From contig JASJOG010000665.1 of NCBI GenBank assembly GCA_030142905.1, positions 1 to 64,000 on the forward strand: a stretch of DNA of 64,000 nt. The letters run 5' to 3'. The DNA comes from Heliopora coerulea. Its lineage: Eukaryota; Cnidaria; Anthozoa; Scleralcyonacea; Helioporidae. The translations under genes were made by a program, and so were the position numbers. Each line of letters starts with the position of its first letter. The stretch's first letter is position 1. Below, piece after piece: positions 12,497-24,915 of this stretch. The notes under the pieces were generated by a model. The model did not search any database, was not told the origin of the DNA, and saw only the letters and a program-made list of their open reading frames with translations.

Positions 12497-12811
12497 TTGT
12501 GCGACGTATATGATCAACCAATGTCCGGAATACACAAGGTCACCATATTTAAAAAACTTGCTTGGATTCCAGTTGATATATTATGTGTTTTGAACAAACT
12601 AATTCTTTTTCAAAAAATTATTTATGGACGAGAGTCGGACTACCTTTGTGATAAACTAGCCCTTTTCTCTAGTAGTAGCAAATATAATACGAGATCTAGA
12701 TATCTGTATCGTTTACCTAAACCAAAAACTGATGTACTTTTTATTCTGTTATTAGTGTGTGGAATTTATTGGAGGCCTGCCTCAAAAATTGTTCATCTAT
12801 CTCTGTGTTGA
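12497..12811 (+). pseudogene. CR1-like ORF2 C-terminal segment
   Basis: The segment FKKLAWIPVDILCVLNKLIL and the later SSKYNTRSRYLYRLPKPKT resemble the conserved tail found after the RT in CR1/L2 elements. That tail has a W-x-P-v motif and a late R-S-R-x-L-P motif. It follows the RT across another frameshift. Confidence 0.7.
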
Positions 12812-13480
12812 AACAAGACTTCAAAAGGTGGCAGTTAGGACAATATTCTCCAGATACTTTTAAGGTATCTAGGCTCCATTAGATACAAACCGGTATATTT
12901 TAATTTAACATTTAACATTTATTCTTATTTGCTTTGTATGTATCTATTTCCATCTATTTCGAAAATATTTAATTTATTGTATTTTATTATTACTTTTAAT
13001 GTTACTATTTTCTAACTTTTAGTATATTCGTAACTATTTAAGTCAAGTTGAGGGCCAGAAGGAAGAATACAAATATTTTTTGTAATGGTGTTATCCTCGT
13101 TAAATAAAGTTTATATAAATAAAGTTTAGTATTGGCAAAATGACCGTTAGATTCTGAAAATCATGAATCTAATTTGTAACGGACCTTTATCCTAACTCAA
13201 CCCTAATCCTAAACCTTATCAGCAAAAGCTCAGCTGTCACCTCCCAAGTGCCAGAGAACGTAAACCTGACTGCCAAAAAATACGAAAAAAATACATTACA
13301 GTAGATTTCTCTTCTTCTTCTCATGAAAGTCTAGACAAAATCAAAATCAAAATAACAGACATTGAAATACTAACTTATTCCAGTTTTGCATTTGTTATTA
13401 ACTGTTGATATAATCAGAAACTACTAAATCGTACCAATAGTGACTTGTTGGGTCTCCTTAAGAAACAAAATGAATAGCAT

Positions 13481-13795
13481 TAAGCTACATAGCCATTTGT
13501 ACGGATACGGATACGCCGAAAATTGCGTTGAGTTAAAATATGAGGAGTGTTTCCATACGTAGGGATGCAGATATGGCGTGCGGACATGATTTTAAGAATC
13601 GGATCATAAAGCGATCCTACCATTGCCGTATACAAATTCGTATGCTGGGTTGCATAAAAATTCTCTTTAAAAGATAGAAAAATTGCAATGAAAACCGCGT
13701 AAATCGAAACAGAAAAACGTGCAAGTAATCAGCATACAAATTCGAAGCATGATTTAATCCGTAACGATATCCGTGCAAATGGAAATGTAGCCTTA
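13481..13795. mobile_element. 315-bp MITE with TIRs
   Basis: The left end TAAGCTACATAGCCATTTGT and the right end are imperfect inverted repeats of about 30 bp: the right end, reversed, reads TAAGGCTACATTTCCATTTG. There is no coding content. The superfamily is not determined. Confidence 0.6.
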
Positions 13796-13888
13796 GAGTG
13801 CTAGAATTAAAACCGTTCCGTTAGTGGTCCGTGGACACCATGAATATGCTTAACCCATCAACTGGCACTGTTGCCATTCGGCAAAGTA

Positions 13889-13963
13889 CTTAAGGTGAAT
13901 TTCCGCTTGGTGGAAAATGTCTCGCCCGGATTATTCTTTACCAAGTGGAAATCCACCTTAAGT
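13889..13963. repeat. 75-bp hairpin with 23-bp arms
   Basis: The arms at 13889-13911 and 13941-13963 pair with two mismatches (CTTAAGGTGAA against its reverse complement). It could be a very short MITE or a structural palindrome. Confidence 0.6.
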
Positions 13964-16900
13964 TTACTCTGACTTTCGCGACACGATTTTACTCGTCAAC
14001 AGAACACATCCGGGAAACCTGCTCGGCTAAGGATTAAAGACCAACTCTTTTAACCTTTTAACTGGCATTGTTATTTGCCAACATACTAATATTACTCTGA
14101 CTACTCTGGAACCTGCCAGGTAAAGCATTAAGGCCGCCGGAACGTCTCTGCCCCAATTTAGAACCGCTGAAATAATATCTTGCTGTCGCTCCAAAAGAAG
14201 TCTAATGAAATGAATGAGTTTTAGGGCTAAAACCGTTGTGTAGTGGCTTCTGTAGCAGTCCGTTGGTGAAGCGAGTGTCCTGACGTCCGCCGGCCTTAGT
14301 AGGGACTTTAAGATCGCGCGAAGACGACGCCTACGTCAACGTGAAAACTGGGGACTGGGAAAAGAACACCGTGGAGGACACGGCACTTCAGTCGTCAAGA
14401 CTTTTTACGCGAGAACGGCGACGTTGGATACTTAACCGAGATACTGCCAAAATGACATCTCTTAAATTCGCTCCTGATTTATCACCGTATTGTGTACAGG
14501 AAGGCTTCTGCTTCCTACGAAGAGGAGTGTGTTGCCCCGTCACTACTACAGACTTTCGAATGCTGAATACCCTTACTATGACTACGAAAGGTTTTACCTA
14601 CCATCGAAGAATGAAATTGAGTGTAAGAGCGAAAATCCGTGAATTGACAGATGAAGTGTTGTGGCTTATCGATAAGTACGTTCAGTAATGATTGTTTGCT
14701 CATTGCAATCCGGTTGTGAAACCAGAAATAAGAGCAAATATATCAGAAATTTTAACCAACGTTCTCACGTCACAGCCACAACGCCAAAACCCGAGTTCTT
14801 ACGTTGTCGAACCAACACACCTCCAACCAAAATACAGGTCGGTTAAAGCAAACCTAGAAAAATCCGTTTTCTCCCCCAATTTTTTGTTTCTCCCTGGAAA
14901 TAAAAATCCCAAAAGAAAATGGGCTTTGGGAAAATCGAAGTTCACCACTATGTGAGTGGAGGGTTGGGTGACATCGAAATTTATGCGAGAAAGGTATCAG
15001 GGGTAGTAATATTGAGGTGGGGAAAAGGAGCTTGAATCCCCATTTTCAAAGTTGAGGCAGATCCCCCCATTTCTGTTGAATAACTAACATTTGTACGTTG
15101 TTAGTGAATCTTGACAGTTGGAAGAAACTTGGCGTAACATCGGGTGGAAAAAGTGCCATAAGTAACTAAAAATTTACAAAGTAACCTAAAATTAAGATGT
15201 AGAGGCAACCGTGGACATGTCACGATATGTTCTCGCTTACAAGATTTGTTGAGAAGATATCCTGAGAAACCCTCCTGCACGTTATTTACCTTCTTTGCTG
15301 GGTTACATCCTAGAGCCATTATCTTTCCCCACTTTTCGGGAGCCGTCTCCGTCCTTGGATACAATATACCGGTTTACAGTAACAGTAAGTTCTACTGGCA
15401 CTTTCAAAAAGCCAGGACTATCCGTTTTACAGGGTAAACAGCAAGACCGTCAGCATGAGTCTAGGGTCTGAAATTTACGGTCGTCTAATTCAAAGAAACG
15501 GCCAGAATCTAGCTCGAACGACCAAATCGTAAGAGATGGTTGTCATTGGCCGACCATATTTTAAGCCGCCAATCTCCTGGAGAACTGATGTTAAAGACCC
15601 AGAAGATAATTTGGTACAATTTTGTACAAACCATTCCTAATGTTGTTATTATCTGCATGACATTTTGTTTTGTGTTTTACCACTGAGCAATAGATCCAAA
15701 TTTGGTGACTAAAATTCATCTCGGATGTCTAGATCTGAAATGGTTACCCAAGGACAACCGAATCGAAATGTTAATTTCGGTCCCTGGAGTCTTACCACGT
15801 TAGAGCCCGGACAACTAGTTGTCAAGCTCATTCAGATTTTGGAAGTCTCATCTTTTTCAAGTGTGCATTCCGCGAGATCTCCCATTTGTGCTATGGAATA
15901 ACTATTAGAGTAGGTCAAAAAGATTACATCCAGATACAATATTCCTTTCCTCTCTGTTGCACAGTAAATTAAACAACCCATCTGGGTTTATATTGGGCAG
16001 TCTACACGTTATCGCCAACAACTATAATTCTCTAACGTACTATGTTCACATGCCTCCGTGTAGCTCAATACACGTATTGAGAACATCTCCCTGGCTACAA
16101 GTCCACCGGATCCCTTCATATATGAAGAGTAAAAAAAACCGGAATTACGATCAAGAAAACACTGTGTCAAAGTTATGGTGATTAGTGGCAAACCCAGACG
16201 TCAATATACTTCTAGGACCAGTAGACCAAACAAGCGAACCGAAGGCGTGACCTTCTGAGGGAGTATAAGATATTTTTCGGATATTTTTTAAAACTAAGAA
16301 TTATGGAATTAGGCACGCCTGAAAAAACCGCTGAAAATAATAATTGTTGTCACTTAATTGAGTCTGATTTTCAAATGGAACATATTGCAGTAAAAACTAT
16401 TTGAAAATTCGGGTAACATTTTGCCTTTTGTTTCGTTTCGATTACATCAGTTTTTTCTCTGTTTTAGTTCTTCTTAAAATAAAATTTGTAGGCCCACGGG
16501 CTGGTTACGCCACTGCTGACACCAGTCGTCTCGTTTTGCGCCACGAGTGGGACGAAACGTTTCTGGGTGAAAGAGCAAGTGTACTTTTAGCAATACTGGT
16601 CATTGCACGATGACAAGTGGTAGACATTCATCGGTTCTACAGACAATTGTAAAATGGAGACAGGTGGAGATGTTCGGGGTAAGCTATCTCAGATATTTTT
16701 TAGTTTGTTAACATGTAATCGCTAGGTTCCTCTCTCTTCACATCAACTTAAATTAAAACTGAAAATGAACCAAAATTGAATCTCAGCTACGCTGTAACCA
16801 TGTCAGTTGACATGCACGCAAATATATCTTATGATATATAGAACACATCTTCTTGAAAAAGTTAAAAATGTCTTCCAAATAATCTGACTACAAGCAGTTC

Positions 16901-16970
16901 TAGATTAACGCCTACAAAACCCCTTACAATTCCAGTTGCGATGAAACTTGAGATGTAATAGTAGCAGGGC
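13964..16970. other. No gene recognised
   Basis: The open frame at 14341-14688 (115 codons, plus strand) and others nearby have no recognised domain and unconvincing residue composition. No clear transposon ends were found in this stretch. Confidence 0.4.
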
Positions 16971-16971
16971 T

Positions 16972-17240
16972 TCAGTCCACAACATTAAACAGAGTGACTC
17001 TACTACCCACGGGATACCAGGTCTCCCAGTGACCGCTGTCAATATTGTCCAGTGGATAGTGAAGTTGCACAGTTATCTTCTGATGGTCCGAAACTCTGAT
17101 ACAAATCCTCACGTTTTTCATTTCTCCCGCGTGGAAAGTAGAGTTGTACAACAACTGCAGCTCTAAATTGCGATCTATGGGGTAGATTCTATAACTCGTG
17201 CCTGTTTTACGATCTCGTCGGGGAACGGGATTTACTCCGG
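16972..17240 (-). CDS. Exon-like open frame, possible 3' continuation of the unknown gene
   Basis: This frame reads like real protein, for example RNLELQLLYNSTFHAGEMK and a later VTVQL-type strand pattern ending in SRVTLFNVVD and a stop. It alternates hydrophobic and polar residues as a beta-rich domain would, and contains an N-glycosylation-type NST. It lies just downstream of the exon at 17288-17695 on the same strand but in another frame. No strong splice acceptor was found, so it is either a further exon, a frameshifted continuation or an unrelated fragment. Confidence 0.3.
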
Positions 17241-17287
17241 TCACAATGCGATAAAAATTTTAAATTTCCTCGAGCATTTTTGAGGAA

Positions 17288-18841
17288 TTTAGGAGATGCG
17301 GACCCGTGGAAGTGGACACTCGCTCTTCAAACCCAGTAAAGGACCAGTGTAATTGTTCAAAGTGAACAGTTGATCATTCGGCGCGAGTACAACTTCAGGT
17401 GACCGGCATGTCCTCCATGAATTGCTGTCACTTTTTAGGACATTTTCGAGCCTCGCAGCATTACTTTGTGCTACCATGGAAAACATAAGGGTTAAGCTAA
17501 TGGACGGATGCGTCGGTCGTTGCTCAAAGGTATCTGAGTAAGCAACTTCGTCATCTTTCTCATGAAGCCCAAGATATCTGAAGGCACCGCAGAAAGTCAC
17601 GAGCGCCACGGAGAATTGATGCTGTATTTCATTACCAATGGTTCTCGACGTAGGCATCTCAAGGAAGTAGTTAGGCACGTTGTCAACACACAATGCTGAA
17701 GTGAAAAAAAAAAATTCATTGATTTTACGGTGAATGAGAAAACAAGTGAGCGAACGAGGAATGAAGCAAGCAGGTAAGCAACCAAAAAATACAAAAACAA
17801 CACCACATGCAGCAACTAACAACAGATTTAAGAGTAAAAATAAACAATAACTTCGACATTCACGAGGTAGAAGGATACCCCACAACCCCAAATAGCTCTC
17901 TTGTATTCATTAACACTTAGGAATATATGACTGAGGTTGCCATCTGGTCTGTACGGAAAATGGCGCACGCTGATTGGCTGCCTAGCCGTGAAATAAGATT
18001 TTCGTGCAAACCGGCCATAGTTTTGGCGGAAAAATTTAAGAGTACATATAAAGACAATCAAACCAGATTGGGATAGATTTTATAAATGATTTATAACAAC
18101 TACGTTAAGAACAATTTAAATCCTTCCAACGCTAATTTTAAGCTGAAAACTAGATGAATAGATGCAAAAAACGAGGTAATTCATAAAAACAAGCAAGTAA
18201 ACCTAAGCAAGTAAACCTAAACCACTAACTCACGAAGACAAAACTTCGGTATGAGCGATGAAGAAATTACACTTACCGTTGCTTCTTGAATTAAATCTGT
18301 TTTCTAAGATTTGGAACAAGTGACTATAAAACTCGAAACAGCTAAAAACTTTCAGGTATTCACCTCTCTGAATAGGTGAATTCAGTAAGTGTACAATTGG
18401 ACAACATTGATATAGGTGGCGCTACTATTTGATTCTTGGCCCTCCGACGCTTCATATTGAATGTATGACTGCTTTCTCCACTCGTAAACAACAATAGATC
18501 TCTTACCTTCTAAGCTCGTAATTCTTTTGTCTTCGATCACATTAAGTCCACTATTTTCAGCAATCGCATTGCCGATCTTTCTAAAGGTGTCTTGTGAGTC
18601 CATGTGCACTACGACATAGTTAAGTTTGTGATGTAGGATTTTAAACTCTCCTTCGTGGTAGATATTGTTCAAGAATGAAGGAAGACATCTCCATTCTTCA
18701 TCATCAAATGGATGTTCAACTGTTAAAAGAGCTAACGCTCCAGCGCACAGGTTAACCTTTTTTCTGAAATCCTCAACCAGCTTCTCCGACACATGGGACA
18801 AATATTTAATCTTTTTCGTTCTTGAATACTCTCTGAATAAC
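17288..18841 (-). CDS. Unknown gene, three linked exons including a 27-nt micro-exon
   Basis: Exons are read at 18507-18841, 18277-18303 and 17288-17695. The first follows an acceptor ending TATTTTGCAG and stops at GAAG before donor GTAAGA. The second is 27 nt between acceptor AAATCTTAG and donor GTAAGT. The third follows a T-tract acceptor ending CACTTCAG and runs to TAA. Phases agree throughout: the first exon ends in phase 1, the micro-exon keeps it, and the third resumes it. The first exon has KLVEDFRKKVNLCAGALALL and FDDEEWRCLPSFLNNIY; the third has NEIQHQFSVALVTFCGAFRY and LFTLNNYTGPLLGLK. No family is recognised. An alternative is that the first exon continues through its donor to a stop at 18381. 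The intron before the last exon holds a dispersed repeat. Confidence 0.45.
17930..18260. repeat. Dispersed repeat family B, uninterrupted copy
   Basis: The sequence from TCTGGTCTGTACGGAAAATG through GCACGCTGATTGGCTGCCTA to CAAGTAAACCTAAACC matches the two halves of the repeat split by the Gypsy element (26470-26593 and 45055-45300). It also partly matches 25860-26100. The left part has inverted GGTCTGTACG/CGTACAGACC-type motifs, so this is probably a non-autonomous DNA transposon. Confidence 0.65.
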
Positions 18842-18950
18842 CTGCAAAATACTTGTTTTATAAAATAAGTTTCCTACTACGCACGCAGTGATTGGTTAGT
18901 TACCGTCAGGCTATTCAAATGCGGTTATGATAGGCACGGAGTCGCTTGAA

Positions 18951-19035
18951 GACAGAATTTGTTCTGGGCGCGAGTGGAAAGCTCTTATTGGCTTACTGGC
19001 ACCAGAATTTGTTCTTGGCGCGAATAGGAAGCTCT
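18951..19035. repeat. Imperfect tandem duplication
   Basis: The block CAGAATTTGTTCTGGGCGCG with following AAGCTCT is repeated as CAGAATTTGTTCTTGGCGCG about 57 bases later. No function is evident. Confidence 0.6.
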
Positions 19036-19159
19036 GACTGGTCCGTGAACTAATAAGGATAACTTGCCATAATGCCATTTGATACTGAAAATAAGATTCA
19101 TTATTCACAACTATTATTGCTTAGTTGTTCACTAATTAAAAAAGAAATAGAAACTGTTT

Positions 19160-19312
19160 GGTTGTGTTTATGCAGCCTGATGCAAACACTCGGGGAAGGT
19201 GAAGAACTCTCGAGTGACTATGTAAACTCTCGACCTTCGGTCTCGGGCATACACAGCAGCTTTTAAGTTCTCCCAACCTTATCCTTCTATTTGCATCAGG
19301 CTATATAAACAA
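19160..19312. repeat. Small TIR element
   Basis: The ends GTTTATGCAGCCTGATGCAAA and, inverted, TTTGCATCAGGCTATATAAAC enclose about 110 bp without coding content. This is consistent with a short MITE. Confidence 0.55.
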
Positions 19313-20317
19313 GGCAAAACAGCTTCTATTTCTTAAAAAATAAAAACAAATATCATTCTAAACAAACTCAGTAAGTCTCTTTCAAGACGACATAATCTTG
19401 TAGTTGCTCCTAATGCTGATTTTGTAAAGTTTTCATTTATATTATTACAGTTATATACTATCATCGCTATTTTCTCTCTCAACGTCTTTTATACACATTA
19501 TGAATCAACAAATGTCTCGGTTGAAAAGCTAAGAGCACTCGACATCACTTCACATTAGAATCCAACTAAACTGACAAGACACCAGTAGCACTTAAAGTAT
19601 ACAACGGTGGTTTGTTACCCGGAGAAACGCACCCCGAAAGATTGTAACACGTCATGTCGGGGGATACGAAATAAGCACGCGGCAGGCTATTAAACAAAAA
19701 AAGTGAAATTTTGCTGTGGACTACAAATGCTATTTCAGTGGATTAATTAGTGCTGGGATTGTGTTCATTATAGGATTGCGTGATAATATTCTAAGAACAA
19801 AGAAAAAACGTTTCTTAACCATTTTTAACCATTTACAATTATTTATTAATCAAGTGTGAGTCCTTTACGGGAAAGTATTTGTCTAATGTTTTCGTATAGA
19901 CCGAGCAACGAAGGAGCGTGAACTGTGAGGAAAAAATCGGAGGAAAAACACTCACTTTTATTATATGGTCGAACTCGTTTGTCGATCTGTACTCATCCAT
20001 ACATGAAATTACGCATGCTGATTGGTAACGAAGCAGTCAGATATTTTACGACATTGGACTGCTCCAAAACGAATTTTATTCCGGACTGGTACAGTTTTGG
20101 AGGGAAAATAGTCGAGCTGCTTTTAAAGGAATTTCAGCTAGATTAACAATCGAAATTGAAAAAGTTCAAATAATTAAATGTGCTGGAACTCTAGTGCTGC
20201 TTTCGTTCCAAAATAATTCCACAAAATTACGATAAATGAACGTTTAACTGGTGGAAACAAGAAGCGAAACAAACAAGTTACTAGGTAAGGTAAACACCAA
20301 CATCCGACGTCAAAAAC

Positions 20318-20638
20318 TCAGGCGGTCAAAAATGGCAAAGAAAACCAACCAAAAAGCCATGTGATAAATTCCTTATGTACTTCGCCTAAGAGTGTTAGAG
20401 AGGGCCGAGGGAGCGCCTTCAATAAAATTTGCCCCGGGCGAATTACTCCCCAGATACGGTCCTGCTCTGAGGCATTACCAACAAAGTCTGGATCTTTTTC
20501 AACAATGAAATTTATGAAGAGAGAGCTTTCACCATTATGGTATCCATTACTGATGCTTATAACAAATGTTTGCTGTCGGTTAACGGATATGTGAAACCCA
20601 TCAAAGATCTTTAAAAATCTAGATTCACCAGAAGCATA
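20318..20638 (-). CDS. Host exon of unknown gene
   Basis: An acceptor (CCCTACATCTATAG) at 20639-20640 opens a 107-codon frame in phase 0. It contains FLKIFDGFHISVNRQQTFV, SSLFINFIVEKDPDFVG and RIWGVIRPGQILLKALPRP and ends in a stop at 20318. The true exon may finish earlier, for example at GAA before GTACAT. It is phase-compatible with the first exon at 24688-24915, since both junctions are phase 0, so the two could be neighbours in one gene across a 4-kb intron. The composition is strongly protein-like and no family is recognised. The link to the exons at 17288-18841 is inferred from strand and order only. Confidence 0.45.
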   Translation of the reverse strand, partial: YASGESRFLKIFDGFHISVNRQQTFVISISNGYHNGESSLFINFIVEKDPDFVGNASEQDRIWGVIRPGQILLKALPRPSLTLLGEVHKEFITWLFGWFSLPFLTA

Positions 20639-21185
20639 CTATAGATGTAGGGTGTATAAGGCTAATCCCGCTATTGTTTATTAGTTTCCTGATTTCAGTA
20701 ACAAGATGGGCAAGGTTTTCAAGGTTTTATCAAGGTTTCATTCAAGGAGATCCATAAATGAATTCAAATTATTTACCAGTAACTTCACCATCAAAATCAA
20801 TTAATTGATCACCAATTGATTAAGTAAAATCAGTTTCAATGATGAAAAGTTTGGCTAAAGAGTGAAAAGGTTGACATTGCGGACACTATTCGCAATGGTA
20901 AGAAATGTTCTCATGATAATCACAAATTAAGATAATAGTTTGTGAATATCCCACTTGCTTCATTTATTTGATCAGATGTTAGTCTTATAAGCAGTGATGC
21001 ATTGCCAAAGACACTGAATCTCTTTCCATGGAAACATGAGACTATGTGCAGCATTGTCAGCCTGATTACGAAGCTCCATGTTGATGGCCTAAACATTTCA
21101 TGAGGTGTCATGAAGGACACAGATGTTCTCCATAGTTCATTTCACAACTGGTAAAGGATCACCAAGTTCTGGTATTAAACCTCAC

Positions 21186-21228
21186 CTTGCATCAAGGTAA
21201 CATTCACATGATACCTACACCTTTTTAT
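21186..21228 (-). CDS. Possible 43-nt exon
   Basis: The stretch lies between acceptor TTATATTATGCAG and donor GTGAGG and is open in phase 0 as IKRCRYHVNVTLMQ. It falls inside the intron proposed between 20638 and 24688. It ends in phase 1, which does not match the 20638 exon, so it may be alternative or spurious. A similar weak candidate lies at about 22347-22448 (MSFGRLGKLRSLFNLKDRN) before a GTAAAT donor. Confidence 0.2.
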
Positions 21229-21239
21229 CTGCATAATAT

Positions 21240-23970
21240 AATTTCTGTTCACCCTTTGTTTAAACCAAATTGTGCAGGAAGCAGCAGAACAGCCAGTTGC
21301 CTCCTCATGCAAGACAATTCCTATCTTTCCAAATAGACACATGAAGTGCAAAGGTGCTTACGTATATTCGTCCAGATGACCTCGAGACAGATCCTATATC
21401 ACTGATGTAGTCTTATGATACATAAATAATCTTCTAAAGCTCATTTTTTATTCATGAATTACTGTAAACACGTCTTCTACCCTTAATGCACACATGTCAC
21501 ATGCATGCATTTTGATGCCCAAATAAAACCAGTAGGAAACTCACTAGATCAATGCAATACTTTTGAGAAGCTAGCCCAAAAACTTATTCATCGTTTTCCA
21601 TCTGAGGACTTCAAACATTTAAAAAGCAAAATTCTTGGAGTTAACCTCCTTGGTTTTCATTTTTCTCACATTTGGTACCCTTGATGAAACACTCAAACTC
21701 AGGTTTCAAATATTAAATACAGTAATTAGATATTTTCTCAAACTAGGCACATGTATGCCTAACACCAAGTCATCAAGGTTTTCTATCGTTTACCCTTGGG
21801 AAATTCATCCACTCAGCCTTTTCAGTTCTGCCTCTTAGAAAGTGCCACATGGGACTACAATCTGAATCCCTAAACTAGCAAAGCCTCCTATGCTTGCTGC
21901 TGCTGTATAATGACCTTTATGGCTTATGAAATGGATCGACTTAGCTAACATGCAGTAATTTCATCATGAAATTCTACTAAAATTTTAATAAAAATTAAAT
22001 CAAACTAGTATGAAAAAAGGCTAAGACTTCAATGTTACAATTACAAATGTTTTTTATTATCTATGAGTTATCATCAGGCATATAGAATAAAAAGATTAGC
22101 TATGGTTGTTCCCAGTGGAATAACTGGGCGATATAAAAATGGATTTATTTATTTAATCTGGGGCTCTTTTGCTGAATGAGGAGTTCCTTGATATTGCATG
22201 TAAACTAACTACATGCCGAGTAAAGAGTCCTCCACTGGAAAGCATGGGAGGGATTTTGTTTCAAGTGACATGTAGGATTTTGAGTGTTTTTCCATTCTAA
22301 CTTTTGGGTTATGTATGATTCCCTTGATATAGGTGCTTCCACAAGTGCATTTACCAATGTACAGTAAACAACTTGCCATTGGTCACTGTTTCTATCTTTT
22401 AGGTTAAAAAGGCTCCTAAGTTTTCCTAATCTGCCAAAGGACATGGAAGCTACTATAGTTGGTGGTGGTGAATTTGTTTAATTTGGAAAAGAATGAATTC
22501 CTGCAAAGTTTTTTCATTCCTCTTATAGTAAGGTATGTGCAACAAGCAAATACATCAGCATTCATTAAAGGGATAAATTGATGAGAATTAATTTTTCTTC
22601 AAATTCCTTTTTTTTTTTAAACTTTGTTACAAATCATTAAACAGGTACCCAAAAGACTACTTCCCTCTTCATACAGTACTTTAACATTAGTAACCACTAT
22701 GTAAAACCAGTATGGAGTACAAGGAGTGCTGAGTAAGTAACCTTGTTGTATATATTATTGGTCTAATAAAAAATTAAAAAGTCACAAGCAATGGCTCTAA
22801 AACAATGATTACAAGTTAACTTTTGCACACTATGCATCCACAATCTCCTTGCAAATAGCTTTTTGATAAATTTGAAAAAAGAAATAAAGAAAAAAAACAA
22901 AACAAAAAAAGAAAAACTAAGATAAATAATCTTCTACTACAACAATTTTATCATTTGTTCTCAATTTCTATGAGGTGATGTGCAAAATGTAATTTTACTT
23001 GTACCATCATCAACTATCACTTTATGGAGTTCTAAAGCTATTCATTTAATAGATTGAATGCTAGGAAGTAAAATTCAGATAAAATTCAATGCTGGGACTC
23101 TTAATTCTGATAAGTACATGTGGGCAAAGTCTAGCCTGCAGGATGCTTGCAGCCCATGAGGCAATTTTCTGAGGCCCACAACATTGTTTCCAAATTATGT
23201 TTACGTGGACTGCAAAACATTATACTGAACACAGCTCATGATAAAAAGAAAACTTATTAAAGGCAGGGCTCATTCCCCTTGTTGAGTAAAATCGTCTGGC
23301 ATTATCCAGAGCAAAATATTAAAGTGTGCCCTTACCCCTTAATGGGTCAAATACTCCCCAAACAATAGTCCGGTATGTATCATCAACCAACTTGTGCAGT
23401 TGCTTACAAGTCAAGTGATACTGGTATACACTTACTATTGTTATACATGTAATCTATAAAGTAGGGATTGCTTAGGGCTTGTATATACTTGAACATATAT
23501 TTCCAAGTATACAGTACAGTATGTACTGAGAATATGTAGACATGGACATATAGAATATGTAATTAATGAACATGAACAACTTTCATTTTAATTATTTTAA
23601 CATACCATATCTTCTAATCATACAGTATACATGACAGATCAGATAGAATGATTGATAGTTCAGTTACAATACGTTGTGGACTGTAAAATATGAGTTTGAA
23701 ATTTCACTGTGGCCTGTATGAGAAATTTCACGCCTATGCTAGAGAATGGTTTACAACATTTGTTTGTGGGTCAGGTCATTCTGCACTACATATTGACAAT
23801 TAGCAATGTAAAATTAGTAAAAATACTTTTTGAGTTCATGATCAATACTGAATGTAAAATATATTTATGGTAATGGTAATCTTTATTTAAACACAGGATC
23901 ACTTCATTTTAAAATATTCTTCCAGTGAGCTGTGTACCTTAAGTGAATGTAAATACATTATATACAAAAC
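21240..23970. other. Probable intron, no gene recognised
   Basis: This AT-rich sequence contains no transposon protein. It lies within the proposed intron of the minus-strand gene. Confidence 0.35.
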
Positions 23971-23979
23971 TACACTGCA

Positions 23980-23983
<4 letters not shown>

Positions 23984-24023
<40 letters not shown>

Positions 24024-24241
24024 TAACTTTCAGTTGCCGCATATGCGTGAAACTCGGAGTAGCAACAACAAACTTTTAAGCAAAATCTCACTGCATATAA
24101 AATTTTATATATATGGATAGATTGGATAGATAGATAGATAGTTTATTAAAATAATTACATCGCAGCCCTGTAGCTGAATTGCGTAATTAATTCACATTAG
24201 GAAAAAATATAAGACAATAAAATAAGTATAAACAAAGCTAC

Positions 24242-24288
<47 letters not shown>

Positions 24289-24294
24289 AACTTA

Positions 24295-24332
<38 letters not shown>
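23984..24332. repeat. AT-rich microsatellites
   Basis: (AT)n runs occur at about 23984-24016 and 24240-24332, with a GATA/TAGA tract at 24115-24142 between them. Confidence 0.9.
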
Positions 24333-24334
<2 letters not shown>

Positions 24335-24687
24335 CCAACGAAAAGGATTGTGCCAAGATCATGTGGGACAGAAAAATTACACATACGCGTAAGGTCTAAT
24401 AGATAAGTCCGTAACATTTAAGAACGAAAATACAAAGTTGATCGAAGACAAATTAGCTTCAAGTCTAGACAGCGACGTGGAGAGCTCCAATGGAGAAAAC
24501 ATTTCCCTACAGTAAGGTTAAACACTCGTGCAAGATTTAACCAACATTTAAAATAGGACGTTTAGTGGACTACAGTACTTTATACTAGACAAATATACTC
24601 GTGTTGGATTGACCCAGACGATACTGGAATTTTTCCAGACAATTGGACCAACTAACACAACGCGACGTACAACAGAATCCAGCTTAC

Positions 24688-24915
24688 CTTCTTCGATCGT
24701 TTAGTTCTTTCCTCTCTTCCGTGATATTCGAGAGGTGCCTCTTTTTGGGGAAAGAAGCTTTTGTGCACAACGTATCTCAACAAAGGGGGAACATCTTCGA
24801 GACTTATCACTTGGTTAGACAAACTATCGACCTCATTTCGTTCTTCACCAACTACCTCAACTAAAAATTTTAGTTCTATTACGGGATCTTCGTTAAAACC
24901 GCTTTCGTAAGCCAT
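24688..24915 (-). CDS. First coding exon of unknown host gene
   Basis: An ATG at 24915 opens a 76-codon frame that runs without a stop into a strong splice donor, AAGAAG before GTAAGC, in phase 0. The peptide begins MAYESGFNEDPVIELKFLVE and goes on with LEDVPPLLRYVVHKSFFPQ. It ends in a basic cluster (REERTKRSKK), possibly a nuclear or nucleic-acid contact segment. No domain is recognised. The ATG is taken as the start because it is the first in the frame and the exon lacks an upstream acceptor. Downstream exons are probably at 20318-20638 and perhaps 17288-18841. Confidence 0.5.

Larger units (their letters stand above)
9660..13128 (+). mobile_element. CR1/L2-like non-LTR retrotransposon, degenerate
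   Basis: The region contains, in order, a leader with short repeats and a 2A-like motif, an AP-type endonuclease, a reverse transcriptase, and a C-terminal segment. It finishes in a short repeated tail (TAAATAAAGTTTATATAAATAAAG) near 13100-13128, as CR1/L2 elements do. The reading frame is broken by several frameshifts and stops, so the copy is dead. No target-site duplication was identified. Confidence 0.85.

Noticed and set aside
17698..17891. Hydrophobic, signal-peptide-like N-terminus of the 200-codon frame
   Set aside because: It is intron sequence upstream of a clear splice acceptor; the real exon begins at 17695.
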